A stretch of 64,000 bases of DNA, taken from the NCBI GenBank assembly GCA_900550935.1, contig URUD01000004.1, forward strand, positions 1 to 64,000, given 5' to 3'. A program made the translations under genes and the position numbers. This stretch comes from an uncultured Roseburia sp. Lineage in GTDB: Bacteria; Bacillota; Clostridia; Lachnospirales; Lachnospiraceae. The notes beneath the pieces were generated by a model. The model had not been told where the DNA came from. It searched no databases and saw nothing but the letters and a program-made list of their open reading frames with translations. Positions 26,492-35,781 of this stretch are shown piece by piece. Numbering within the stretch: position 1 is the first letter of the stretch; every line of letters begins with the position of its first letter.

Positions 26492-26506
26492 CTCAAAATC
26501 CCTCTT

Positions 26507-27328
26507 CTATGCTCCGGAATAACGTGTCTTGGTTCCCAACAGAATACGGATATACGGTGTGATGGAACGCACGATTGCCGTTCCAAGTCCAAAGTTCTTG
26601 CGCAGAAAATGGAACCAGTCGCGGAACGGAAGGCCCTTTCTGCTCTCCTTTAACCGGATACGCTCTAAACGTGGCAGCGACTCATCCTGCCAGGTCTTTG
26701 CAAGCGAATTGTCATTACATTCGCCCACATATTCGGTAAAGATGCGGATTGGATATCCCTTTTTGCTGATTGCAAGCCCGTAATCAAAATCCCCGATGCT
26801 GTGCTGATAAAACGGATCGATCCCGACCTGCATAAAGATGTCATGCGGGATCAGTGCACAGTTTGCATTAAAGGTATCAAACAGCATATCGGACTGTTCC
26901 GGTCCATACTTTTTGTAACGGATGCCTTTTACATATTTAATGCCGCCATAGCTTAATTCGCCCTGCTCCCCGCAGATTGCACCGACCAAAACACTCTTTC
27001 CATCCAAAGATGGCAGCATTTTATCAAAGATCCCCGGAAAAAACTTCGTATCATCATTCATCAGCATATAATATGCGTAATCCGGATATTTCTTTTTGAC
27101 ATATTCGATACCCTCGTACATGCCACGGTTCCAGAACAGGTTACCATCGCCCTCTACGATATCGATCTGCTCCGGCAGTTCCTGTAGCATCTCTTTGGTT
27201 CCATCGGTACTTCCATCATCCACTACGACATAGTGAAAGGTTACATTTTCATTCCGGGATAACGTCTCGATTCCACGTTTTGTCAGCTCCCTGCGGTTGT
27301 GGCAGGTAAAAATTGCCAGTATCTCCAT
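26507..27328 (-). CDS. Family 2 glycosyltransferase
   Basis: A 273-residue GT-A enzyme with LAIFTCHNRRELT, VVDDGSTDGT and LMNDDTKF, the last being the metal-binding site, plus FDYGLAISKKGY toward the C-terminus. The start is placed at ATG 27328 because AGGGAGG lies six bases upstream. An earlier in-frame ATG at 27370 would overlap the preceding gene. The product probably adds one residue to the glycan repeat unit. It is followed after 15 bases by the next GT2 gene. Donor unknown. Confidence 0.88.
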   Translation of the reverse strand: MEILAIFTCHNRRELTKRGIETLSRNENVTFHYVVVDDGSTDGTKEMLQELPEQIDIVEGDGNLFWNRGMYEGIEYVKKKYPDYAYYMLMNDDTKFFPGIFDKMLPSLDGKSVLVGAICGEQGELSYGGIKYVKGIRYKKYGPEQSDMLFDTFNANCALIPHDIFMQVGIDPFYQHSIGDFDYGLAISKKGYPIRIFTEYVGECNDNSLAKTWQDESLPRLERIRLKESRKGLPFRDWFHFLRKNFGLGTAIVRSITPYIRILLGTKTRYSGA

Positions 27329-27353
27329 TCTTTTCCTCCCTGTCCTGCTCTTC

Positions 27354-28331
27354 TTATGCCTGCCCCACATAATTTCTGCGGAATACGATGTGGTAGATGC
27401 GTTTTAACAGACTTGGCTCGGATATCTTTCTCAATTCTTTTTTCAGTCTTTTGCGCACTTCTTTTGTCTCGCAAATCTCATCCGGAAACTCTGTGATTGC
27501 TTCCGATGTTGCAAGACGATGGACTGCGGCAGGTGCCTCCCCGCCACAGTGTACGCCGGTGCCATCCCATCCGTCATTTCCAACTAAGGATCTGGTCGGT
27601 ACCAGGATCAGCCCATCCTGCAAAAATGTGCTGTAATACCAGCGGATTGCCCAGGAATTGGTGCCTGCATCCTGCTGCTGCATCTTTAACAACTGATAAA
27701 AATTATAGGTATTGTCATAATTAAACCGTTTGCGGTACGCAGAATCCTCTTTTAACCGCTCCCATCCCTTTGCTTTCGCATCAAAGGAAGACCAGCGGTC
27801 TGCCCAGGTTGCCCATGACCAGCTTGTTCCGGTCAGCCCGCACAGATAACTCTGTTTTTCATAATCGGTTCCGTCATCCAAAAAGGAAAAACCGGTCACT
27901 CCGGTCACTTTCTTTTCGTTTTCGTAACGCACCAGACCGTCATTCATAAAACGGAGGAAATAGCGGTTCGTTACCAGATCATCTTCTAACACGATCACTT
28001 TGCCATACTGATTGACGATCTCTGTCACACCCTCGATGACATTTTTTGCCAGTCCGTAGTTTTCCGTACGCTCCACCAGATGGATCTGGGAAAATCCCTT
28101 CGCCTCTCTGACATAGGTGCGGATCTCTTCGACCTTTTTTTTATTTTCATTCCAGGCTTTTTCTGCTGCCTCGCTCTCATCTTTTTTTGCTTTCGGTGCA
28201 TCCGAAAAGACAAAAAGTTCTGTCTGATCTGCCAGTTCATTTGCAGCCAGTGCTTCTATCGTTCTTTTGGTATGATCCGGTCTGTTATAGGTAAACAGAA
28301 CAACCGGAGCCAGTTTCTTTGCTTCTAACAT
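27354..28331 (-). CDS. Glycosyltransferase of the GT-A fold (GNT-I-like)
   Basis: A 325-residue enzyme that opens with PVVLFTYNRPDHTKRTIEAL and carries IVLEDDLV, an E-D-D metal site like that of GT13-type N-acetylglucosaminyltransferases. Later come TGTSWSWATWADRW and a GNDGWDGTGVHCG loop, both well conserved in bacterial polysaccharide clusters. It probably transfers a sugar in the cytoplasm during repeat-unit assembly. The ribosome site GAGGAG is 12 bases before ATG 28331, somewhat far. It differs from the neighbouring GT2 enzymes in having a long Lys/Glu-rich insertion at about 50-75. The sugar is unknown. Confidence 0.8.
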   Translation of the reverse strand: MLEAKKLAPVVLFTYNRPDHTKRTIEALAANELADQTELFVFSDAPKAKKDESEAAEKAWNENKKKVEEIRTYVREAKGFSQIHLVERTENYGLAKNVIEGVTEIVNQYGKVIVLEDDLVTNRYFLRFMNDGLVRYENEKKVTGVTGFSFLDDGTDYEKQSYLCGLTGTSWSWATWADRWSSFDAKAKGWERLKEDSAYRKRFNYDNTYNFYQLLKMQQQDAGTNSWAIRWYYSTFLQDGLILVPTRSLVGNDGWDGTGVHCGGEAPAAVHRLATSEAITEFPDEICETKEVRKRLKKELRKISEPSLLKRIYHIVFRRNYVGQA

Positions 28332-28352
28332 CTGCGCAGTGTTCTCCTCTTC

Positions 28353-29270
28353 CTATGCCTGCTGTTTTACCCAGTTTACATAATCCTGTATTCCGGCAGT
28401 CAGATCCATCTTTTTCTGATAACCCAGTTTCTTTAACAGTGTCACATCGGCACGCCAGTTTTTTGGATCCCCCTGCTTGGTCGCTCCATTAAACCGGACG
28501 ATATCGGTGCTCTCGCCTAACACTTTGGCATAAATCTCAGCCAGTTCCCGGATCGAGGTTTCCTCTCCGTTTGCCACGTTGAAGATTTCCTCCTCCCCGG
28601 TGTAATCTAAGATCAGGCGGATCGCCTGTAAGATATCCGACACATGGATAAAATCTCTGGTCTCGGTTCCGGTTCCAAACAATTCGATTTTGCCAGTTGC
28701 CTGATATTTCTGATAGATATCCCATAAAAGCTGCTTCCGCAGTCCTGCTCCATACGCAGAAAAGATGCGGACAGAACGAATCTGATAACCGTGTACGCTG
28801 TTATAATAATGACAGAGCTGTTCCGCCATATATTTGTGCAGTCCATATGGCGATACCGGAGCTGCCCCTGCATCCTCCCGGATTGGAAGTTCCTTTGGAT
28901 TTCCGTAAATACCGGCACTGGAAAAGAAAATGATCTTTGGTCGTTTTTCAAACGATTTGAGTGCCAGAAGGAGCTGATAGAGGCTGTGCAGGTTGCCGTC
29001 TAAATCTGCCATCGGATTTACCACGGATGCACCCACATTGGCACTTCCTGCGCAGTGTAAGATCACATCCGGCTGCACATTGGTAAAAATGGATGCCAGC
29101 TCTGCCGCTTCCTGTGACATATTGCACTGGTAATAGGAAAGCTCTGCATCCTCACCGCTGTATCTTGCCGCCAGATCGATCCCTGTTATGTCATATTCTG
29201 TTTCAAAATATTCCTTTGCACTTCTTCCAAGGAAACCGTTTACACCGGTAATGACCATTTTCTTTTTCAT
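28353..29270 (-). CDS. Extended SDR NAD-dependent epimerase/dehydratase
   Basis: A 305-residue nucleotide-sugar enzyme with GVNGFLG as the Rossmann motif, IIFFSSAGIYG and the catalytic YGLHK. GalE, RmlB-like dehydratases and GDP-sugar reductases share this plan. The start is ATG 29270 with GAGG about nine bases upstream. A TTG just before it is less likely. It lies inside a run of glycosyltransferase genes and probably makes a dedicated donor for one of them. The substrate cannot be assigned by eye. Confidence 0.87.
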   Translation of the reverse strand: MKKKMVITGVNGFLGRSAKEYFETEYDITGIDLAARYSGEDAELSYYQCNMSQEAAELASIFTNVQPDVILHCAGSANVGASVVNPMADLDGNLHSLYQLLLALKSFEKRPKIIFFSSAGIYGNPKELPIREDAGAAPVSPYGLHKYMAEQLCHYYNSVHGYQIRSVRIFSAYGAGLRKQLLWDIYQKYQATGKIELFGTGTETRDFIHVSDILQAIRLILDYTGEEEIFNVANGEETSIRELAEIYAKVLGESTDIVRFNGATKQGDPKNWRADVTLLKKLGYQKKMDLTAGIQDYVNWVKQQA

Positions 29271-29287
29271 CAAACTTTACCTCATTT

Positions 29288-30409
29288 CTATCGGAATACC
29301 CGCTCTAATGCCTTCGAATACTCCTCTGCTTCCCGGTACATATTTGCTATGCCGGATTCGATATTCTCTTCCCATGTCTGTCCACTGTGCTCTGCGATCA
29401 GGTCTGCCAGTTCCTTTGGATTATGCGGATCAAACAATCTGCACTTTTCATTTTTCTGCTCTCTGTGTACCGGAATATCCGAAAGCAGTACACTCTTATC
29501 CAGTACTTTGGCATCTTCTAATACTGTTCCCCAGCCTTCGCATAAGGATGGCTGCACGATAAATCTGGCATGTTTCATAATACAAAGCTGTTCTTCTCTT
29601 CCCACAAAACCAAGTAATTTGATATTATCCTTTACCGTATCGGATTCCATAATGGCTTTTAACCGGTTGATATACTCCGGATTGCGGTAATCTTCCAGAT
29701 TTCCGGTAAATACGAAATCATAATCTCTCATTCTTCCACTCTCAAGCAGAAGTTTGATCGCCTCCACCATGACAATGTGGTTTTTATGCTGCCAGAACTG
29801 GTTTGGAATGTAAATATAATTGCGTTCCAGCCCGAATTTCTGTTTTACCTGCTCTTCCAGTTCCGGTGTGATCTTTTTGATCTCCGGCTCAATATAGGAA
29901 ACAAAATGTACGACCTCGACCGGACAGGTATGATCCGGATAAAACTGCTCTAAGTCGTGTTTGGCATCAAAGCTGCTAAGCACCATCGGGCGGTCGCTCA
30001 TCACCATTTCAAGGAAATTGGCATCCTTGCGCGCCAGTTCTTCCTCAGAGAAAAACTCCGGCAGATTTTTATGCTGAAAATCCGGGATCCAAAAGATTCC
30101 TTTGTTTTTGAATAATTTTCCTGTCTTATTCAATTCCAGTGCGTAGCAGTATTTTACGCCGCCAAACCACACCTGTGCCGCCTGGATCAGTGCGGTCTTT
30201 AATTTCCCCTCATTGGTAAAGATGCGTATCTTTATCTTATCCTGAAACGGCGCAAAGATATCGGCATGCTTTTCATCAATGAACAGCACCAGCTCATAAT
30301 TCTGCCGGATCGTCTCATTCTGCAGACAGCTGAATATGATATTTTTGATATAGTAGATGCCGCCGATCCAGCCTCTGTTTCCAAGTCCGTTAAATAAAAT
30401 CTTTTTCAC
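29288..30409 (-). CDS. Family 4-type glycosyltransferase
   Basis: A 373-residue GT-B enzyme. The N-terminal domain has FNGLGNRGWIGGIYYI and the C-terminal domain has IPNQFWQHKNH, KLLGFVGREE and the donor-binding VQPSLCEGWGTVLEDA, where E-x7-E catalytic acids are usual. It starts with GTG 30409 directly after the TAA of the previous gene, with AGAGG seven bases upstream, so translation is coupled. It is a retaining transferase acting at the cytoplasmic membrane face. Sugar specificity is unknown. Confidence 0.87.
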   Translation of the reverse strand: MKKILFNGLGNRGWIGGIYYIKNIIFSCLQNETIRQNYELVLFIDEKHADIFAPFQDKIKIRIFTNEGKLKTALIQAAQVWFGGVKYCYALELNKTGKLFKNKGIFWIPDFQHKNLPEFFSEEELARKDANFLEMVMSDRPMVLSSFDAKHDLEQFYPDHTCPVEVVHFVSYIEPEIKKITPELEEQVKQKFGLERNYIYIPNQFWQHKNHIVMVEAIKLLLESGRMRDYDFVFTGNLEDYRNPEYINRLKAIMESDTVKDNIKLLGFVGREEQLCIMKHARFIVQPSLCEGWGTVLEDAKVLDKSVLLSDIPVHREQKNEKCRLFDPHNPKELADLIAEHSGQTWEENIESGIANMYREAEEYSKALERVFR

Positions 30410-31516
30410 TTATATGCCTCTTCTCTTTTCCACATCGTGCAGTGCCGCCATGCAGCCCTCTGCCACGTTTGAAAATGCAAATTCCTGTGCCTTCTCGTAG
30501 CTGTAACTTCCCATCTGGGCGATCTTTCCCTCGGAAAACAACCGGTCGATTGCTGCAGCAAACGCTTTCGTATCCTCCGGGTCTACGATATAACCGTTTT
30601 TCCCTTCTTCCACCAGATCTCTTGCCCCATCTGCATACTTGGAAGAAATGATCGGTAACGATGCACACATCGCCTCTAATAAGACCAGTCCAAAACAATC
30701 TTCTCTGGTCGGAAGGATAAACGCATCCGAGGACGCATAGAGCTGCCGCAGCGGCTCTCCCTCCACATAGCCTTTAAATTCGACCCTCTCGGTCAGATTT
30801 AACTTTTTCACCTGCTGCTCTAAGAGCGGACGTTCCTGTCCCTCTCCGACAATGACAAGCCGGATATCATCTGCAGCTTCCGCAAGTGCCGGGAGTAACA
30901 GATCCAGTCCTTTTCTCTGGATCAGACTTCCGACGTAAAGCAACTGTCTTGCCTCGTAGCTTTCTTTTTTTGCCAGATACTTCTCAATATCCACAGTCAG
31001 ATACGAGATAAAGCACCGCTCCGGTGCGGCACCATACGCGATCTGCGCTTCTTTCGATGCCGTACTGCTTGCGATAAACGCATCCGCACGCTTTATGATA
31101 TAACTTCTGGACAGTCTCTGTACTTTTCCGATGTTCTTTTCGGAATTTAAGGTGCCATCTGTCCAGCTGATAAACGGGATCTTCTTTTTCCTGCACCAGT
31201 GCACTGCACGCAAAATGGTCGGGTTATATTCCATTGCAAATACCAGTTCCGGCGCGATCTCCTGCAACGTCTTTTCCACTCCGACCGGCAAAAATACATA
31301 GCGGTCATCAAACCGTTTGCGGATGATAATCGTGCGGGATTTTAGAAAATGCACATGGGACAATCCCTCTAACTCCACTGTCCATTTCCGGTTTTCCATT
31401 CCTGCCCCGGAAAATATGATATGAAATTCGTATTCCTGATACTGTTCCTGTAAAAAACGGAAAAAATCCACCCGGTATGGGGATGGAATATTTGTGATCA
31501 ATACCGCTCGTTTCAT
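30410..31516 (-). CDS. Family 4 glycosyltransferase
   Basis: A 368-residue GT-B enzyme with TNIPSPYRVDFF at the start, then LLYVGSLIQRKGLDLLLPA, VEFKGYVEG and ILPTREDCFGLVLLEAMC, the standard GT4 donor site. The start is set at ATG 31516, preceded by AGAGGG at short spacing. A TTG 12 bases earlier is possible but has no ribosome site. It lies eight bases after the upstream GT4 gene. Related enzymes (WecG/PimA/RfaG-type fold) add hexoses to lipid-linked intermediates. Confidence 0.9.
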   Translation of the reverse strand: MKRAVLITNIPSPYRVDFFRFLQEQYQEYEFHIIFSGAGMENRKWTVELEGLSHVHFLKSRTIIIRKRFDDRYVFLPVGVEKTLQEIAPELVFAMEYNPTILRAVHWCRKKKIPFISWTDGTLNSEKNIGKVQRLSRSYIIKRADAFIASSTASKEAQIAYGAAPERCFISYLTVDIEKYLAKKESYEARQLLYVGSLIQRKGLDLLLPALAEAADDIRLVIVGEGQERPLLEQQVKKLNLTERVEFKGYVEGEPLRQLYASSDAFILPTREDCFGLVLLEAMCASLPIISSKYADGARDLVEEGKNGYIVDPEDTKAFAAAIDRLFSEGKIAQMGSYSYEKAQEFAFSNVAEGCMAALHDVEKRRGI

Positions 31517-31524
31517 AGTCCCTC

Positions 31525-32709
31525 TCAATTCGCTGAAATACTCTCGTAGATCTCCATCAGTTTCTGATAGTTGTCCTCCGGGCGCAGCCTTTCCTGATAA
31601 AATTCTCTTGCGTTCTCTTTTAATGTTACACGGTCTAACTTTTCAAATTCTTTGACTTTTTCGGCGAGGTCACTCGAAGAATTGTAAGTAAATTTCACTC
31701 CGGTAACGCCCTCCTGCACCATGCCCTCCATATTGCCCACTCTTCCGGCAATCACCGGAACGCCGTAGGAATATGCCTCCGCGATCGTCATAGCAAACGC
31801 TTCATAACACTGGGATGTCATAATGACTGCCTTTGCATGGTAGAATTTTTCTGTCATATCTTCTTTTTGCAGGTATCCTAAGAACTTTACATTCTGGATA
31901 TTGTGCTCATTCACATATGCCTGCATCTCGTCCATCATCGGGCCGGTTCCTGCAATGTAGAGCTTGCGGTCCGGGATCTGTTCAAATGCCTTGATCGCGA
32001 TATCCACGCCCTTCAATGCCTCTACTCTTCCGGCAAACAGGTAATATTCCTCCTGCTCCGGTACATTGCTCGGCTCAATGCCCTCTGCAAACGTAAAATT
32101 CGGTTTGATAAAAATCTTTTTCGCATCCACGATATCGCCAAGTGCCAACAGTTTGTTGCGGTTAAACTCGGTCAGGCAGATGAAATTTACCTTGCGGTAT
32201 GTGCCAAGGACTCTGTGGACTTTTAATACTGCCGCACTCACAAAACTCTGCAGCTTGCTGTTGCGGTAACATTTATGTTTTACAGCACATTTTAACCCAC
32301 CCCGGACACATTCCTCACAGATGACATTGTCGCGGAAAAATGATCCTGCCGGACAGAGCATCCTGAAATTGTGCAGTGTCTGCACGATCGGCACATGACA
32401 GCGGAATGCCGCATAAAACACGGACGGACTGACCATCGTTAAAGTATTATGCACATGCACGATGTCAATCTGATATTCTTTGATCAGTTTTTTTACTTCC
32501 CGCACGGTCTTAAACGAATAGATCGCCGTAAACGGCACACAGAGTTTGCTAAACTTGCCGCCTTCTTTTAATTCTGCGTTGCTTCTGTAATAAGTATATA
32601 CCTTATGCCCGTGTTCCTCAAGAAGCCGTTTTTCGTTGCGCACCACGACATCTTCGCCACCCGGGATCTGGTAAAAGTTATGCACCTGTAAAATCCGATA
32701 CTGTTTCAT
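31525..32709 (-). CDS. Family 4 glycosyltransferase
   Basis: A 394-residue GT-B enzyme with HNFYQIPGGEDVVVRNE at the N-terminus, VHVHNTLTMVSPSV in the acceptor domain, and YLFAGRVEALKGVDIAIKAF plus MTSQCYEAFAMTIAEAYSYG in the donor domain. A cysteine cluster at about 127-165 (CPAG, CEECV, CAVKHKCY) recurs in this subgroup and may bind metal. It overlaps the Wzy-like gene by four bases (ATGA), so the genes are coupled. It acts in the cytoplasm on a growing repeat unit. Sugar unknown. Confidence 0.9.
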   Translation of the reverse strand: MKQYRILQVHNFYQIPGGEDVVVRNEKRLLEEHGHKVYTYYRSNAELKEGGKFSKLCVPFTAIYSFKTVREVKKLIKEYQIDIVHVHNTLTMVSPSVFYAAFRCHVPIVQTLHNFRMLCPAGSFFRDNVICEECVRGGLKCAVKHKCYRNSKLQSFVSAAVLKVHRVLGTYRKVNFICLTEFNRNKLLALGDIVDAKKIFIKPNFTFAEGIEPSNVPEQEEYYLFAGRVEALKGVDIAIKAFEQIPDRKLYIAGTGPMMDEMQAYVNEHNIQNVKFLGYLQKEDMTEKFYHAKAVIMTSQCYEAFAMTIAEAYSYGVPVIAGRVGNMEGMVQEGVTGVKFTYNSSSDLAEKVKEFEKLDRVTLKENAREFYQERLRPEDNYQKLMEIYESISAN

Positions 32710-33842
32710 ATGGTCTGCTTTCCTTCCTCTAAGATATTCGGATACAGCAAGATACCGGTGAGCAGGATAAACGGATTCATAAATCCATTCATAACAAACT
32801 GCTCCAACACTGCATAAAGTGCCAATGTTCCGATCATGACCAGCTCTTTGTAGTGTTTATTCTTATAGAGCACATAAAGCGTTCTGCATACGATTGCAAA
32901 GAAAAACAGTGCAACCGCCCAGCCACAGTAGAGCAGGACAAACATGTAGGTATTATCGATCAGCCCGAAATAATTCGCATAAAAATATTCCTGTGTTCTT
33001 GGATACCAGGCAAGTCCCTGCATCCTGTAATAGCTGTTCATAATGTAGATACGTCCGGATACAAAGTGGTTTAACAGACCCATTACCTTGTTATCACCAT
33101 TGTAGATACGCATGGTAACAAAACTGAACAGAGCTCCCACCGGGACAGATAATGCAAGAATGAATTTCCACTTGTCATTCTTTACCAGTTTCTCAAAGAC
33201 GATCAACATCCAGCAGAAGAAAAATACTGCAATACCGGTACGGCAGAACGTCAGCTCATAGAATAAGAACGCGATCGCTGAAGTTCCAAGAAACCATTTC
33301 CAGTTTAATTTTTCATAATTATAATATAAAAGTAACAGCATCATAACGAAGATCGTTAAGTATGCATAGTTTGGCTCATTCATAGCAAAGCTGTAAACCG
33401 GGATCTCGACATAGTTGGTATCCGGTGTCGTCTTATCTCCGATATCGTATACCCCAAATGTAGATCCAAGCACCAGTACGAAAGCACTGAAGATACGGAT
33501 ATACAGTGCGATCTTGATCATAAGCTGAAAGTTACAGTTTTTCATCGCAATGATCGTCACAAACAAAAGCAGCCAGGTATTCTGTTTTGTGATAATGGAA
33601 AGCGTTACACCGAGTCCGATCAAAATCGCTGCCCATACGATCTCCCGCAGGGTATATTTTGTCGTGACCAGTTTGATTCCAAGAAAAACCAGACCAAATA
33701 CGAAGAAATAGCGGTAGATATCATCTCCATGGTCGTACGCGAATGCTTTCATCAGGATATTGATTGCAAAATATCCGTAGAACGCCGCCACTCCTATTCT
33801 TTCCCAGTTCGTTTCCTGATAGATTGTCTTAATTTTTTCCAT
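32706..33842 (-). CDS. Wzy-like O-antigen/capsule polymerase
   Basis: A 378-residue membrane protein with about ten hydrophobic segments. A longer extracytoplasmic loop late in the protein (about 265-295) is rich in Tyr and Arg (SGRIYIMNSYYRMQGLAWYP). Wzy proteins are poorly conserved and are called by topology, size and context. Here it sits among glycosyltransferase genes with Wzx- and Wzz-type genes in the same run. GGAGG is seven bases before ATG 33842. It would link flipped repeat units outside the membrane. A membrane acyl- or glycosyltransferase is a less likely alternative. Confidence 0.8.
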   Translation of the reverse strand: MEKIKTIYQETNWERIGVAAFYGYFAINILMKAFAYDHGDDIYRYFFVFGLVFLGIKLVTTKYTLREIVWAAILIGLGVTLSIITKQNTWLLLFVTIIAMKNCNFQLMIKIALYIRIFSAFVLVLGSTFGVYDIGDKTTPDTNYVEIPVYSFAMNEPNYAYLTIFVMMLLLLYYNYEKLNWKWFLGTSAIAFLFYELTFCRTGIAVFFFCWMLIVFEKLVKNDKWKFILALSVPVGALFSFVTMRIYNGDNKVMGLLNHFVSGRIYIMNSYYRMQGLAWYPRTQEYFYANYFGLIDNTYMFVLLYCGWAVALFFFAIVCRTLYVLYKNKHYKELVMIGTLALYAVLEQFVMNGFMNPFILLTGILLYPNILEEGKQTI

Positions 33843-33860
33843 CTAAAAGCCTCCATTGGA

Positions 33861-34682
33861 CTACTCTGTGCCCGGGCCATCGCTGCCCCAGACCCGTTCT
33901 TCTTCAAAAATCCGGTAAATCACATAGCGGTCTTCCACTACATGGACTTTCTCATATCCATATTCCGTCAGATCTTCGGGGATCTGGTGGAAGGTATGAT
34001 CAAAGATCAGATATTTGCAGTATCTCTTTTTGCCAATATCCGTGATCACCTTAATATCCGGTTTTTCCTTGCTCATTTCCTCATAGACAGCGGTCTCATC
34101 CTCTCCCATGTTAGAAATGAACCCACCTGCATTTCTTCCGTAAAAAAGACCTACAGAACTGGAATACTGTCTGATATAGCACAGCAGATCATTTGGTACG
34201 ACTGCTGTTTCCTTCCAGCTCATCAGATTGATCTGGATGTAATCGCAGATCTCAATAACTGCGTTCGGAAGCTCATACTCATTTTGTTTTTCCGTATAAG
34301 TCTCCGCTGTAAACATCTGCTTTCCGGTTACTGCGATACAGGCACAGGCGAGTACGACTGCCACCGCACGCACGATATTTTTTTTCAGGCGTCCGGTCAG
34401 CTCTGCCAGTACATACGCCAGCACAAAGGAGATCGGCACCATCCACATCAGTCTCCAGTAGATTCCAGACAAAAAGCGGGTTCCAACCACTGCATAAAAC
34501 AGTGGATTAAAGAAAAACAGGATGGCAAGCAGTGCGGGATAGAAGAATTTTTTTCTGACTTCTTTTCCCATGAAAAAGCAAAGCACCAAAGCCACAAAAA
34601 AAAGGATCCAGTGTGCCAGACCGGCTTTTCTTCCTATGAAGTTAAGAAATTCATTCCAGACACCATAACAATATGTGATCAT
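33861..34682 (-). CDS. C-terminal half of a split GT-C-like membrane protein
   Basis: A 273-residue protein with about four membrane segments in the first 140 residues, including NPLFYAVVGTRFLSG and YWRLMWMVPISFVLAY, then a soluble tail of about 130. The first segment has no signal character of its own. Together with the preceding gene (34693-35781) it makes a 635-residue protein of the layout seen in large membrane proteins of polysaccharide clusters (DUF6077-like in my recollection). It has its own GGAG five bases before ATG 34682, and the gap to the upstream stop is ten bases. So it could be a real second subunit or the downstream part of a frameshifted gene. Confidence 0.55.
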   Translation of the reverse strand: MITYCYGVWNEFLNFIGRKAGLAHWILFFVALVLCFFMGKEVRKKFFYPALLAILFFFNPLFYAVVGTRFLSGIYWRLMWMVPISFVLAYVLAELTGRLKKNIVRAVAVVLACACIAVTGKQMFTAETYTEKQNEYELPNAVIEICDYIQINLMSWKETAVVPNDLLCYIRQYSSSVGLFYGRNAGGFISNMGEDETAVYEEMSKEKPDIKVITDIGKKRYCKYLIFDHTFHQIPEDLTEYGYEKVHVVEDRYVIYRIFEEERVWGSDGPGTE

Positions 34683-34692
34683 TTTCTCTCCA

Positions 34693-35781
34693 TTATCCCA
34701 TCATATAGTATAAAAGGTACAGCGCGCTTGGTGCCGCTGCCATCCAGATTATCAATAATTTTTTGAATTTCCTGTGATAGAAGAAATCCACAATGCCATA
34801 TAAAAATACGATAACCGGTGCGGTCACAATGCCGATACCGGATAAGAGGCATGCCGCATTGGATGCCACATACAAAAAGAACAGCCATCCCTTTTTGTAC
34901 TCTTTCTGCATCAGCTGATACATAACATAAAACAGTGCCGGCAGCATAAATGCAGCACAGACTGCTTTTCCCTGCCAGATACGCAGCAGCATCATCGATG
35001 CCAGCGTATGGGTCGAAGTATATCCAAACAGATGGATCACGGACAAAAAGAGCAAAAACAAAAGCGTCTTTTCCCTGTCATGAAAAAACTCCCATCCGAT
35101 CAGAAGATACAGGGCATAGCATAACAGGATCAGATAAAAAGGAAGATAGCTGTGTGAAAGTGCCGCCGGCGCAATTCCGCTGATCTTACTGCACATTGCC
35201 ACATACATTGCCCACGGGGAAGTAAAGTCCTTGCGCACCTCTCCCTCATTCCAGTAGAGCTGGTCAATGGTGATCGGATCATCCCAGTACATCGTATCAT
35301 GCTCGATCGCAGATACTTCCTCGGAGACAAAACGCGCATCATCATCATCCCTGTGCTCATATCCCGCCGGGATATATGCCTGTAAAAAGACTAAAACAGC
35401 CACAAGTACTCCTAAGACCAAAACCCATCCATTCTCACGGACAGATGGCAGTTTCGCTGAATTTTTCACTGTTTCTGTCTTTTCCGGCAGGGAGATCCCC
35501 ATATCCTCTTTCCTAAGCACCAGATAAAAAGACCCCAGTGACAGCAGGGTAAGTACGATCAGCCAGACTCTAAGCGCAGAGCTCAAAGAGGCATGCAGTG
35601 CCACCATCGGGATCAACACAAGCTGTCCCACCGATAACATTGTCACAAATCCAAGTACCCATGCGTTTAGGAAACGCAGAAAGGAACCGCGGATCTTTAA
35701 CAGTTCTACCCACATGAAACCGATCCATGCGGGCAGAAACAGAAATAAAACACTCATATACATGATGTTTTTACAGTTCAT
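34693..35781 (-). CDS. N-terminal half of a split GT-C-like membrane protein
   Basis: A 362-residue membrane protein with about nine hydrophobic segments. A large loop at about 140-200 carries YEHRDDDDARFV and HDTMYWDDPIT, acidic residues of the kind GT-C enzymes use. The frame stops with TAA (34693-34695) in the middle of what looks like a membrane-spanning sequence, ending LYYMMG. Ten bases later another frame opens with a matching continuation. The start ATG 35781 overlaps the Wzz-like gene by 11 bases and has GGAG nine bases upstream. Function is unknown. A membrane glycosyltransferase is the best guess. Confidence 0.55.
   Translation of the reverse strand: MNCKNIMYMSVLFLFLPAWIGFMWVELLKIRGSFLRFLNAWVLGFVTMLSVGQLVLIPMVALHASLSSALRVWLIVLTLLSLGSFYLVLRKEDMGISLPEKTETVKNSAKLPSVRENGWVLVLGVLVAVLVFLQAYIPAGYEHRDDDDARFVSEEVSAIEHDTMYWDDPITIDQLYWNEGEVRKDFTSPWAMYVAMCSKISGIAPAALSHSYLPFYLILLCYALYLLIGWEFFHDREKTLLFLLFLSVIHLFGYTSTHTLASMMLLRIWQGKAVCAAFMLPALFYVMYQLMQKEYKKGWLFFLYVASNAACLLSGIGIVTAPVIVFLYGIVDFFYHRKFKKLLIIWMAAAPSALYLLYYMMG

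Noticed and set aside
33729..34766. A 345-codon plus-strand open frame antisense to the split membrane protein and the Wzy-like gene
   Set aside because: It is rich in His, Cys, Phe and Ile in no domain-like order, has no ribosome site, crosses a gene boundary on the other strand, and the minus-strand frames have clear membrane segments and coupled starts.
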